A stretch of DNA of 64,000 nt from Enchytraeus crypticus (Eukaryota > Annelida > Clitellata > Enchytraeida > Enchytraeidae): the NCBI GenBank assembly GCA_905160935.1, contig CAJHZI010000518.1, positions 2,400,501 through 2,464,500 of the forward strand. The letters are read 5' to 3'. Below the pieces are notes generated by a model that made no database searches, was not told where the DNA came from, and saw only the letters and a list, made by a program, of their open reading frames with translations. Position numbers and translations under genes: made by a program. Shown in pieces: positions 44,886 to 55,711 of this stretch (the first letter of the stretch is position 1; every line of letters begins with the position of its first letter).

Positions 44886-46052
44886 TTGCAGCCATTGGGT
44901 TTTTTCCACAATTGGTACATCTCGAATTGGAATCTTGCCAATGCAATAGTGCTAGCTAAAACACTGGATTTTAACTCTCGTCCACATATGGAGAGCCTTA
45001 CGACTCGACCTTTCATCTACTATCCTGACTTTATTACAGCCCTTCAGGCGGTGACTGCGGACAATGTGATCGTCGGTAAGGACAAGTTTGAGCACCTCCA
45101 GCGCCTCAGACAAAATATCAGAAAGGTTTAGTCCGAGACGGGTGTGGTCAAGGTGATAATGTTATGGACAGCAAATACTGAAAGATTCAGCGATATAAGT
45201 GCGGGACTCTATGACACGACTGATAATCTCATCTCTTCTACCAGTCGGAGCGAGGCAGAATTGTCGCCCTCCACTCTATTCAACGTAGCGTCCATACTGG
45301 AGGGTTATTCCTTCGTCAACGGAAGTCCTCAGAACCCCTGTGTGCCCGGAGCTGTTGATCTGGCTGAGTGCGTAAAGGTATACAACGGAGGTGATGACTT
45401 CAAGTCTGGTCAGACGAAGCTAAAGTCTGTTCTCGTTGACTTCCTCGTCGGCACGGGCTTCAAGACCACCTCCTTCATCAGCTACAACCACCTCGGCAAC
45501 ATCGACGGGATGAACCTATCGGCACTCAAACTGTTCCGCTCTAAAGAGATAATGAAATCATTTATGGTTTATGGCACGGTAGCCTCTAATATAATCCCAT
45601 TCCAAGAGAATGACAAGCCAGATCACTTTATATTCATAAAAAGCGTGCCCCATGTGGTAGACAGCAAGAGATCTTTGGACCATTACCCAACTCAAAGCGT
45701 GATACCGCTAGAGCTGTTATTGCCCCCATCACCACCTCTATTACTACCTCCTGGCTACTCCCCCTCCCTGATGCGTCACACAGGAGGGGGAGATCACAGC
45801 GTCATCATGTCTAAATGCACTGCAGATCCGCTCAACTCATTAGACTCATACGATCCCATGAATCATCTCTACAGTCGCCTCGAGGAACTCTCCGTCCAGC
45901 AAAATTTTCTCTCTAGCGCCCCCCAAAACTTCCCCTCAGTACCTTCTAGCACAATTCATACAGAGACCTCAACCCCCTCACGCCTCTGCTTTAAGGCGCG
46001 ATATCGTAACCGGAGCCGCCGTGGCTTGCCCTTTAATAGCCGCTCTCGCTAA
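44886..46052 (+). pseudogene. ISYNA1: Processed pseudogene of inositol-3-phosphate synthase
   Basis: Matches the middle to C-terminal half of myo-inositol-1-phosphate synthase, the NAD-dependent enzyme that turns glucose-6-phosphate into inositol-3-phosphate. Recognisable blocks: NWNLANAIVLAKTLD, RPFIYYPDFI, TADNVI, VIMLWTANTERFSDISAGLYD, ELSPSTLFNVASILEGYSF, PGAVDLAE, GGDDFKSGQTKLKSVLVDFL, SYNHLGNIDGMNLSA and RSKEI. There are no introns over about 800 bases. One in-frame TAG lies at 45129-45131 and about 8 residues are missing after AKTLD. The NAD-binding N-terminus is absent. After about 45690 the reading stays open but loses similarity and becomes Pro- and Ser-rich. Best read as a dead retrocopy, possibly chimeric. 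Confidence 0.85.
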
Positions 46053-46059
46053 TCACCTG

Positions 46060-46510
46060 TCCATCCAAAATGTCACCTCATCACATACCAAGATCTCACG
46101 AAAATAGGATTTTGGGGGCATTGACCTGCAGAATGATGATGCTGTGTCTGGCAGGTTGTTCACTTTGAATCACTCAGGGGAGAGAAGTCAGTCGGGGAGT
46201 AATGAGAGATTCGAGCGAGAGGGCGTGAATCGACAGTTGAATTGTAACTCGTGGGGTAGTGAAACAGCGGGGGTTGATAGATATGGTCTATCGCTGCAGT
46301 GTTACCAGTGTGACAATGTTACCTGAGCAATGGCAACACTGTGGGGAGGTGTATTGTGAGGAAGAAGGGAAGGGACCATAGCATTGTTATTTAGATTAGG
46401 ACTATTTCTATATTAATTAGTTTAATAATTCTTTGTCCTTTGGTTGTTCTATGACAAACACTTACGCCTAATAAATAATATAATATTAATAAACTTAATA
46501 TTATTCATTT
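46060..46510. other. No assigned gene
   Basis: A short open stretch (46144-46326) ending CYQCDNVT before a stop has no clear family; the rest is AT-rich. Confidence 0.4.
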
Positions 46511-46519
46511 GTTAGGAAG

Positions 46520-47850
46520 AACACAATTCCAAAAAAGCCAATGCTGAGGAGTGTTCGGATTACAGAACAATCAGTTTAATACCTCATGCATCAAAGATCT
46601 TATTAAAGATAGTAAATAATCGCATTCAGTCGAAAGCAGAGATGATACTGAGCAGGACACAATTTGGTTTTAGGAAAGGATGCGGCACAAGAGAAGCAAT
46701 AGGGGTAATGCGGGTTCTTTGCGAAAGAAGCTTAGAATATGGAAATGACGTTTTTGTATGCTTTACAGACTTCGAGAAGGACTTTGACAGGATTGATTGG
46801 ATAACGATGATGAATATCTTAAAAAGAATAGGAATTGACTGGAGAGATAGAAGACTAATTTTGAACTTGTACATGAATCAAAAAGCAGTAATCAAAATCC
46901 AACAAGAATACTCAGAAGAAGGCGAAATAGGGCGTGGAGTAAGACAAGGTTGTAGCATTTCGCCGCTGCTGTTTAACAATTACGTTGAGGCAATGATGGA
47001 GGAAGCCATGCTTCCATGGCTTCCATGGCTTCCTCCATCATGGAAGAAGGAATAAAAGCAGGAGGGAAATTGTTACAAGATAGATGTACGAGATGCAGAT
47101 GACCAAGGAATGGTAGCGGGTAGCGAGATTGGACTGCAGAAGATAATGGATAGGCTAAATGATTCGGCATTGAGATATGGCATGAAGATTAATATGAAAA
47201 GACCAAGGTTATGAGAGTGTCCAATAATAAAGGTGAAGTTAATTTCACAATAAAAGGTACGAAATTGGAACAGGGAAGGAGTTTCAAATATTTGGGTCAT
47301 ACTATAACCGATGATGGGAAATGTGAGACGGAAATATGCAGTAGGAGCAATCCTACTGCAAAAGCGGCCTTCGGTATTAGAAAAGAACTATTAACAAAAA
47401 GTCTGAAGAAAGATACAAAGATAAAGATAGTGAAATCTTGGTTTGGTTTGGACCACGCTATTATATGGCTGTAAAATATGGACCTTTAGGAAGGAAAATA
47501 TTAGGAAACTGGAAAGTAAGTGTGGATTTGGAGAAGAATGGAGAGGATTAGTTGGGCTCAAAAGGCTACAAATGAGGAAGTTCTAGAGAGAGTTGGCACA
47601 GATAGACAATTGATAAATGTATTAAGGAGTAGGAAGAGGAGATGGATAGGACACATTCTAAGGGGGGAAGGTCTATTGAAAGAGGTCATGGAAGGTAGAA
47701 TGGAAGGAAAAAGAGGCAGGGGCAGGCCGAGATTAGGTATGTTAGATGATTTAAAGACCCACTCATATGTGGAAATGAAGAGGAAGGCTGAAGACAGAGA
47801 AGAGTGGAGGCGTTATATACCATGGACCTGCCAGTAGGCAGTGCACTAAT
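46520..47850 (+). mobile_element. RTE-like LINE, reverse transcriptase to 3' end
   Basis: The longest copy of the family. Blocks in order: [18 protein letters not shown] near 46555, RTQFGFRKGCGTREAIGV near 46655, FTDFEKDFDRIDW near 46765 (normally KAFD), GRGVRQGCSISPLLFN near 46935. The palm Asp motif is lost to a frameshift near 47090. Then KYLGHTITDDGKCETEICSR near 47290, WIWRRMERISW near 47525 and GRGRPRLGMLDDLK near 47720. It ends CCTGCCAGTAGGCAGTGCAC and (TAA)n. A perfect 18-bp palindrome interrupts it at 46993-47041. Inactive. Confidence 0.88.
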
Positions 47851-47925
47851 AATAATAATAATAATAATAAAGGTTTAACGTCCGTTTCCTCATCCAGGGA
47901 TGATGTCAGGGACGTCCCCATAATT
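47844..47925 (-). repeat. (TAA)n and a reversed LINE tail
   Basis: (AAT)n followed by AAAGGTTTAACGTCCGTTTC and TCATCCAGGGATGATGTCAG, the reverse of the tails at 13705-13915. Two LINE tails meet here end to end. Confidence 0.75.
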
Positions 47926-47939
47926 CGGACTAAGAACTG

Positions 47940-48110
47940 ATGGAGAGAGAGAGAGAAAGAGAAAGAGAGATAGAAAGATAGAGATAGTATGAGTGGTAGA
48001 TGATGTACTACTATGGAACACTAAAGTAATATAATAATAGCTAACATTAAATTCTAAATTTTTGTCTCAACCAGTGAGAGAGAGAGAAAGAGAGAGAGAG
48101 AGTGCTAGGA
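47940..48110. repeat. (GA)n-rich runs
   Basis: GAGAGAAAGAGA runs at 47944-47985 and 48070-48105. Confidence 0.85.
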
Positions 48111-48389
48111 TAGTCTCATCGTGGGTAAACTCTTGGGTTGCTCCATTTCCGAGGTGGGAGATGTGGGTGGGGGAGGTATGGAACATTTTGTTCGTCAAGT
48201 CGGACCCTTAAGTTAAAAACTTCATAACAATAGTAGCAGCTGTTATCAATTATGAAGTCGAAGATTGGGGGGGCCCTTGGAAGGTATGGGATTCTAAAAT
48301 AATTCCCGTCTGACGTATCAATCATCTTTTGACAGTGGTTTTAAAACAATTCCCGTCTATTGCATCCAGCATCTTTTGACAGGTAGGGG

Positions 48390-48585
48390 TCAAAGGTTAA
48401 TTAACATACAGACACAACTACAGATAGGTACAAGTATACATACAGACAGGTACAAGTATTAACATACAGACAGGTACAGACAGGTACAAGTATACATACA
48501 AAGAGACGTGCAGAGGTACATAGAGGTACATGCACACAGACACATACAGACACATACATAGGCGGACAAGTAGACGGACAAGCAG
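48390..48585. repeat. ACAGACAGGTACAAGTAT simple repeats
   Basis: Degenerate tandem words CATACAGACAGGTACA and GAGGTACAT, with no coding sense. Just before it, an AATTCCCGTCT...ATCTTTTGACAG word is duplicated (48301-48330, 48350-48382). Confidence 0.8.
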
Positions 48586-48699
48586 GCTAACTGTCCTGGT
48601 TCAGACATTCTCTATCTACTCATAATTATTGAATTCAGCAGTTTAATAATACTGCTGTATTAGTAAAGTTACGATTTAAAGTATTGAGTTCCATTAAAG

Positions 48700-49501
48700 T
48701 GTGAGCCTAGACGGTACCTATGGTAGCGAAAGTAACCAATTAGGGCTTGCCTAGACAGAAAGTAGGGATCAAAGATGGATGAATCACAACAAGGACGTAA
48801 AACGTGCCACTTTGAAAAGAGATTTAGGAGATTTGAAGAATCTCAATAGTAGTCGAATTCAAGAGTAATTGGACGGATTCATATAGTAATGTATGTAGTA
48901 GAACTAATTGTAGTGCATCGAATAGTCGATGTGAAGGGAGTGATATGTAGCTGATCAAACTGGGAAGAGAGTTCACCGATATATTCTAACCTAGGTATTC
49001 TACTAGAAGGAATCTAGCAGGAGAATAGTCGAGAGGAAAGTAAAGTGTAGGAATTTGTGCTAGAGAGCGTCGTAGTAATTTGTGTGTCGAAAGTAGCTAT
49101 TAGTGGTTATTAGTAGTAGTTATTTTATTAAATGTGCTTGCTTTTGCGATACTTAAAGTGAACTGTAATTCGATTGAAAAGTATAATTTTAAGTTATACG
49201 ACTTTCTTCACAAGTTACACGTGCACGTTACACGTGCTACTTGAAATCGTTTTAAATTTCGTTCCACTGTATATTCGTGTATTATTTTATTTCTTTTCGT
49301 ATAAAATTAATATTTCATTTAATACAGTCGTTGAAGTCATTAATCGACTAATAGGATATCTAGATTCAGTCGAAAATCGAGGACAGATAAAGATTCCAAA
49401 ATAAGTATAAGAGGCATACTATTACGAATTTAAGCCCTGGAATATTTAATCTCAGGACCTCATTTTACCTCAGACAAATTTGTAGAATCAGATCCCTGAC
49501 A
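48700..49501 (+). mobile_element. Solo LTR, family A (plus)
   Basis: About 800 bases starting TGTGAGCCTAGACGG and ending ATCCCTGACA. From about 48757 it matches the minus-strand copy at 22145-22890. Polinton polymerase code starts two bases after its end. No clear target duplication. Confidence 0.65.
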
Positions 49502-49502
49502 G

Positions 49503-49690
49503 TTGGATTGAGGGCAAAGCTGTACTCGTATAAATTAGCAAACGAGGAGCACAAGAAATGTAAAGGTGTTAAAAAGAATGTTGTTGAAAGAACAATAACA
49601 AATGAGGATTATAGAAATTGTCTGTGTGAGAAAAGAGATCACATTAGACATCATCAACGGGCAACCTCGTTCATGACCAGAGTAGGCCTA
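49503..49690 (+). pseudogene. Polinton DNA polymerase B, short C-terminal fragment
   Basis: LRAKLYSYKLANEEHKKCKG, then VKKNVVERTITNEDYRNCL, the thumb-proximal segment of Polinton PolB. Compared with 45-560 it covers the segment just after the GLR block. Bounded by a solo LTR on the left and a LINE on the right, so it is a shred. Confidence 0.85.
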
Positions 49691-49699
49691 AGATTCATC

Positions 49700-51402
49700 G
49701 CTCTCATATCGTTTTGCGTTGGGACCACAGCGATTTGAAATTGTACAATGATTTTGCGTATGCATTGTTTATACCATTTTGGTATAAAATGAACCATTTT
49801 GCGGCATCGTATGCACGTTCTAGGCATGTTTCAAACAATGATATTATAGAATACTTTTGTGAAACCATAATTCTATGTTTAAATAAAGCAGCGGCTGAAA
49901 ATATTATGGTAAACATTTTCCTTTTACAAATATTGGTGGGATGCCGAGAGAAAAAAAGAGAAATCCCTTACCCCTTTTCAAATAAAGCCCTTTTTCTTTT
50001 AAAAACCTTCAAAAAAGTCTATTCAGACTCACAATGTGTGGAAAGAATCAGGACGTCCTGAATCTGGAGATATCTATATAGCTAAAGCGAAGGCTAAACG
50101 TCAATATAAATCATTCTTAGCTAATAAAATAAATACTGAAATAAGTCAGCTTTCAAATTCACTGCATGAAGATAATAAGATAGTACGATGATTCTCTTAC
50201 ATAAAGGTAGTAGCAATTTCTGGCACGTTTGGTATACAAAGTTCGGTGCTTCTAAGTCTAAATGTTGCACGTTAATTATATTCATTTGTTGCACGTTAAA
50301 TGTTACATATGTTGCAACATTTGCAATCAAATGTTGCACGTTAATTATGAACAAACATTATTGATAGTAACTTAATTTCTAATAATTTTCCGGAATTCTT
50401 TTCAAAATTGTAAGGCGAAATTTCAGGAGATTTGGGAGATAATTTTGAAGAAAGATTTTCCAACTATATTGACGATAATTTGGATATAAAATTTTAAGTT
50501 GCTACCGTGGGTGATATTATAAGCAAGTTGAATAAAGGCAACGCATCTGGAGTAGATGCGTTGTTACATGTGAACATCTTCAATATACTCATCCTATTGC
50601 TTGCAATTACATCACTATGCTGTTCAACTTAATTAAACTACGTTCCTGCTGCTTTTTGGGAGAGGATAATTATCCCGATTTCGTAAGGGTGATAGGAAAT
50701 GTGATCGTGTTAAAATTGAAAATTAAGGAGGCATAACAATTAGTCGCATGTTGACCAGATATTTTAAAGTTGTATATTACGTTATGTCAGCAATTATTTC
50801 CTGACATCCGTTCGTCAATTTAGTTTTATATAAAAAGTGGGACGTAGTAACTCAATTTATACTTTAAGAAAAACTATTGAATATTTCACAAATTAAAGCT
50901 CTACCATTTGTTCATTAGATATATCAAAAGCATTTTATAAAATTAATTTCAAAATGCTATTCTGCAAATTGATGAACAGAAAATTACCAAGAGTGCTAAT
51001 TGAACTATTGATAAATTGGTACTACAAATTATATCCACTTAACACAAGTGGAATGATGCTGTATCAAGTAGTTTTATCGTTACTTCGGGAGTGAGACAGG
51101 GCGGCATTTTATCTGCGATTTTGTTTGCTGTATGTGTCAATGATATGCTAGTTAAACTTGAAAAATTCAAAATTGGTTGTTTCGTATCTTCTCTATGCTG
51201 CAATTCCTTTTTGTATGCGGATGATTTAATATTATCATTGTCGATGTGAAGGAAGTGATATATTGTCATTGACAGTTAAAGATTTGCTGTCCCTGATTGA
51301 TATCAGATTGATATCACACATGAATTATCTATTGTCAGGGAATATATTGATATATTCTGATTTTTTGTGCAGTAAGATTATTTGTATTATTTACATATAC
51401 AT

Positions 51403-51454
<52 letters not shown>

Positions 51455-53050
51455 AATTTTATATAATATTATTTTTACTTATTTTAGTATTTTTATTATA
51501 AAGGAGTTTAAAGGTTATGTAAGCTTATGCTTAGCTTGACGTTACGAGAGTGGGCGGAGTTGGTGTGGTTTTTGTTTAGAGAACAGGAAGTTGAAGGTCA
51601 CGGAGTAGGTTTAATTTCACGTGATATTTTGGATTGGAAAAGGATTCGAAGGAAAGATAGAGTTAGTGCAGACTGTTACAGAACAGTGGTGGATGATATC
51701 CAAGTTGAGTTTGATCAATAGTTGATCAAGGGAAAGAATTTCCAAAGTATAATTAAAGTTATTCTAACGCAGTTACTGAGGAAGTAAGTAGTTAGTATTC
51801 CTATAGTGGAATTTGTGTTTTGGATTAATTGAGTAGAGCAACGTATTGTATTTTCGTTGGTTTGAACTAGTATATGATTATGTTGGCTCTACGAGTTATA
51901 GGATCGAATATAATACAAGGACAGCTAATTTAAATTTAATTAATTTTCGTTTATACCAAATATACGGATATTTCTTTATATTCTTGAACTGTATGTATAT
52001 ATATTTCAATCGCGTTTTACTTTAAATTAAAATGGTTCAATAGTAACTGTAGTAGTCTGTTAGTAAATCCGTAAAAGGTCGGGGTCTTTGAGATTAGTGT
52101 AGTTTAATTTACGAGGTCAGATGCAAATCTATTTAATAATTCAGTACATTTAAGGATTTCACGTCTGTTTTGTGTGTCTCGAGCCTGCAATGGTAAGACA
52201 CACCGTGATAGCTAATGTAGGTTTAAGTGTTAATTGTAGTAAGACATTCTGCATTAGAATTGGTCCTCAAAATATTATTAAACCCATTAATATGATAATT
52301 GATAACAGAGGCATAGAGTGGGTTAATGAAATACGTTGTTTTGGAATAATTTTGATGTCTTCAAAAAGTTTAAAAATAAAAATTTAAAATCGTAAACATA
52401 AATTGTTTAGGGCACTTCAGAAAAATTGGGGGTAACTATGCACCTTCTGTAGTAATTTCACTTGTTGAATCATATTGTTTACCTATTTTGCTGTATGGTT
52501 CTGAATGTGTAGAAATGTCAAATTCTGTGATTCAGAGCCTAGAAAAAGCTTTTTCTCAATTGTTTAGCAAGTTATTTCGTACTTTCGATAAGAATACAAT
52601 TAAGCAATGTCAATGTTATCAGGTCAATTTCCTATTGAACTTAAGATTGCAAAAATAGAAGATTTAATTTTTTGAGGAAATTGTGTCTCTCTGTTATCAG
52701 AGAGTTACTGTTACTTGTTACTTGTAAATACTTTGTTTCAATGGAGAGTTGTTGCCATTGATTAATAAATACTGCGTCAATGTTAGTAATAACTGTATCT
52801 TGCCAGAGAGCTTCCAGATTGAGATAACTGACTGGAAGTCATTATTGCGAAACTACTTTGAACGATCGCTGGAAATCATTTTATTAATTTTTAATTAGTG
52901 ATTTTAGTTGATTGATTTCGTGTATGATTGCGTCGAATTTTTTCAGCGCTATTTTTGTGTTTACTTGTTGCATTATTGTATTGTAGTTTGATTCTTGTCT
53001 TGCTACCTGAGTGGTGAAGTAAAGCTACATATTAGAAGCATAAACATTAT
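49700..53050 (+). mobile_element. Frame-broken LINE, plus strand, split by a later insertion
   Basis: Endonuclease end (HSDLKLYNDFAYALF, near 49725; CLNKAAAEN near 49885); linker AKAKRQYKSFLANKINTE near 50085; reverse transcriptase with GNASGVDALL near 50540, DISKAF near 50925, GVRQGGILSAILF near 51090 and YADDLILSLS near 51215. About 880 bases of insertion follow. Then NCSKTFCIRIGPQNI near 52235, WVNEIRCFGIIL near 52320 and a C-terminus IEITDWKSLLRNYFERSLE to about 52900. The element at 57900-59735 is a relative (shared VTKCYCVRIGP / NCSKTFCIRIGP block). Confidence 0.8.
51310..52190 (+). mobile_element. Insertion within the LINE: (TA)n and LTR-like sequence
   Basis: Splits the LINE between palm and thumb. 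Contains TA repeats at 51404-51460 and then about 640 bases of non-coding sequence of LTR-like style (GGTCGGGGTCTTTGAGATTA near its end). No second copy was seen in the window, so LTR identity is a guess. Confidence 0.45.
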
Positions 53051-53054
53051 CAGC

Positions 53055-53445
53055 TCACACCTACAGAGTATACAGAGGAAGTAAATAACGTTGCTCTCAG
53101 CGCTGATGATGACAAACGAGTAATTTTAGATGATGAATACATATTTTTCCTTTTCCGTATAGTCATTATAGATTAAATAAATAAATAAAAAACGACATAC
53201 GCAATAATATTTTTAAACCAAATGTGGTTTGAAAATAATTCCTTTATAGTCATACAACATCAGCATCATCAATCTCTGAGTATTTGTGAGTTGGAGCTTG
53301 TAGTTGTCATTTTATATATTCCAGAAAATAAATTTAAACCAAAGTTCAGTTATAACTTACAAAATTTATATCTCTAAACACTTTTCAAGTGTTCTACTGG
53401 AATCCATTCATTAAGTTGCTTACTGTAACTCGCCCATTTAACTAA
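53055..53445. other. No gene seen
   Basis: AT-rich sequence between the LINE 3' end and Polinton pieces. Confidence 0.5.
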
Positions 53446-53449
53446 GGCA

Positions 53450-53540
53450 AAAGTTTAGACAGACTGCCAAAGTTTTTATGGGTTGATCAGGGCAAAGAAT
53501 TTTACAACAACATTATAGATGTGTGGCTGAAAATTTAAAA
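53450..53540 (+). pseudogene. Polinton integrase fragment, inverted relative to 54.1 kb
   Basis: Encodes LPKFLWVDQGKEFYNNIID, the block around the second catalytic Asp and almost the same as the minus-strand integrase at 54030-54130. It stops at 53540, where the end of the minus-strand integrase gene begins. A local foldback duplication. Confidence 0.85.
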
Positions 53541-53559
53541 ATCCACACCTTTACTCTTT

Positions 53560-54923
53560 TTTCGTTGTATAACCTTTGCAATTCTATATAATTCTTAAAT
53601 AGTTTTCTGCAGTTCCTCCGTATAGAAACCCCCCTCTAATACCTCACCTGACTGATCCTTCAATATATAAGTCACAGGTGATGTATATTTTACTTTAACT
53701 ACCTGGTACACCTCCTCAGACGAATTGGGCAGGAAGCCTTTTTCAAACACACCTTTAATCCGACTAATTCAAACTCTGTCACCAACTATAAATTTATTCT
53801 TGTTATTTCCAATATTTCTATACTTCCTACTGTTAATTATAAATGCTTCGTTTTCCTTTTTACTAGCCTCCGTTGGAGTCAGTTTTATGGTTGAATGCTT
53901 TCAGTTGTTATACTATGCAATTAAATCGTTTAACATATCAATCCACTTGCTCGTAGTTTCAGCCATAAATCTTTTCCACATCTTTTCCTTGATGCTTCTA
54001 TTGAATCTTTCAAGGACTGCTGATTTATGCTCTCCAAAGGTTATATTATTCTTTTTCAGCCACACATCTATAATGTTGTTGTAAAATTGTTTGCCCTGAT
54101 CAACCCATAAGAACTTTGGCAGTTTGTCTGAATTTTTAACAATCGACTTGAACGCCTCCGCTGCCGTCACTCCTCTCTTGTCTTTCAACGCAAAGATCAA
54201 TGACGTTGTTAAGCATATATCTATAACCCTTATAACTCTACTCCATTACAGTATTTCGAAAAAACTGCTCCCCATATCTCATCAACTTCAAACACACGAA
54301 CCTGTCTTCTTTTAAAGTTTCTGCGAATCGGCTTATGTAATTCTTTAGCTAATTCTTCAAAGGGTTCAACTACTTTTTCTTCGCTGGACCCCTCTTTACG
54401 TTTTTTGACCGTCCAAGACCAATCTTTGCCTTACTTTTCATGACATAGTATACTACAATATTACAATTGAGACATATTTCTTTGCGCGCTATCAAATTTG
54501 GAATCATTAGCAATTTCATATGCTCGATGGGCCAATGCTTTGTCCTTATATTTCTGCTGGCAGTATCGGTGTTTGCAGTATAAAAATGATCGTGCAATTT
54601 ACACATTCTATCCAACTCATTTATACCCTGATAGTTTTCGCGATTCTCTGTTCAGACTTTGTGCCAGGACCACAAATGAATCTTTATTTAAATTATTAAA
54701 TGAGCCATTAGTTACATACTCTCCTTGTCTGACAGGTATATATAGTTCTTCGACTGTATTTCCAATTGCACATTATTAAACCCACCTCGACCAACTTGTG
54801 AGTTGGCTATGAATCTCGAATTTTTTCTTCCACGCACGCTACACACAAACTTTGCAGTTTTCTATTATTAGCAGCTCTCCTTTATTTGTAATCAGTCTTC
54901 CTTTTACATTTCAAGCAGTACAT
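53560..54923 (-). pseudogene. Polinton zinc-ribbon / PLA2-like / integrase gene
   Basis: Four regions in order on the minus strand. (1) From Met at 54923: MYCLKCKRKT ... LCVACVEEK, a small CxxC...CxxC zinc ribbon with one stop. (2) 54615-54480: LDRMCKLHDHFY, a phospholipase-A2-like His-Asp motif of the kind in parvovirus VP1 and some Polinton proteins; the usual downstream RxxAD is changed. (3) A linker with LAKELHKPIRRNFKRRQ and VDEIWGA near 54290, the start of the integrase core. (4) DDE core with FLWVDQGKQFYNN and the Glu of AVLERFNRSIKEKMWKRF, then a C-terminal VGDRV...KGVFEKGFLPN and FYTEELQK chromo-like tail to about 53570. Frameshifts near 54390 and 54230 and stops break it. Inferred to be one fused gene originally. 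Confidence 0.8.
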
Positions 54924-54924
54924 T

Positions 54925-55590
54925 TTATATATACAGTGTGTAATTTTAAAGCGAATTTTATTATGTGATTAGTAATTTGTAACACTTGGAGTATGACCAT
55001 CGGATGTTAGATTCAGCACTCTATCCGAAAGTATTGTAACATACATATAGGTATTTGCTGGAACACTTTCACTAAATTTAAAGTTAAGTTTCATAGTCAT
55101 AACATCAGACATCAGGTGGGGTTAGGGTTAGGGCTAGATGTGTATGTTTACCGTAAAATATTTCCTATCTTTGTATTAATATACATGTAGAAAGAAATCG
55201 CCACATTTGTTTTTGGATGATTGGACACCTTTTAATAGCGACCGCCTTTGTTTACCCCTATCGACCTGCAGCCCCGTAGCTTAGCTTACGATTGGCCGCG
55301 ATACTGCATAGGCCTAGCCTAAGGCTGCTTATAACACCAGAGGCTGGGAGGCTGTGACCCAAGTTAAACAATCGTTCTCTGGGGTCGATTGTATCTATAG
55401 GACTACGAATATTAAAATGAATGCAAGTTTTAAATTTGACAGCAGCAGTAAATTTGGCATAATGGAAGGTATAGTAGTCTTAAAGCTATTTATTGCTGCT
55501 CCGTGGTTTAGGCCCCGCAGAATGGAGAATGGAGATTCTACATATCTATTTTGTGATATAAATTGCATTTGTTTACTAAAGCATAATATA
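54925..55590. other. No gene recognised
   Basis: Mixed sequence between Polinton remnants and EGF-1. It includes a short TTAGGGTTAGGG word at 55120-55131. Confidence 0.5.
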
Positions 55591-55594
55591 TCAC

Positions 55595-55711
55595 CTCTTT
55601 CGCAGCTGGCACCTGTGTAGTTCATAGGACATGGGCCACATCTGTGACCTCCCAGCACATTTTCACACTGAGCTCCGTTCTCGCATGGATCAGGTCTGCA
55701 GTAATCCTCAG
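55595..55711 (-). CDS. Host exon: EGF-like domain (EGF-1)
   Basis: A 117-base phase 1-1 exon: EDYCRPDPCENGAQC, then CGPCPMNYTGASCER, giving six EGF cysteines plus an extra Cys in CGPC. Acceptor AATTTAG before 55711; donor GTGATA after 55595 is weak. It lacks the DxNEC start of calcium-binding EGF. Its phase fits direct joining to vWA-1 at 39087 (the G completes an Asp codon), although other 1-1 exons could lie in the 16.5-kb gap. Confidence 0.8.

Noticed and set aside
46144..46326. Ly6/three-finger-type exon from the CYQC word
   Set aside because: Only one CxxC is present before a stop; no other cysteines or splice sites support it.
48400..48580. CRISPR-like array of short repeats
   Set aside because: Spacing is irregular, the repeats are degenerate and there are no unique spacers; it is a simple repeat in eukaryotic DNA.
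55117..55135. TTAGGGTTAGGG as an interstitial telomere
   Set aside because: Only about two units are present; it is too short to support a telomeric origin.
55354..55620. Plus-strand open frame over EGF-1
   Set aside because: It is antisense to a well-supported minus-strand EGF exon and has no family features.
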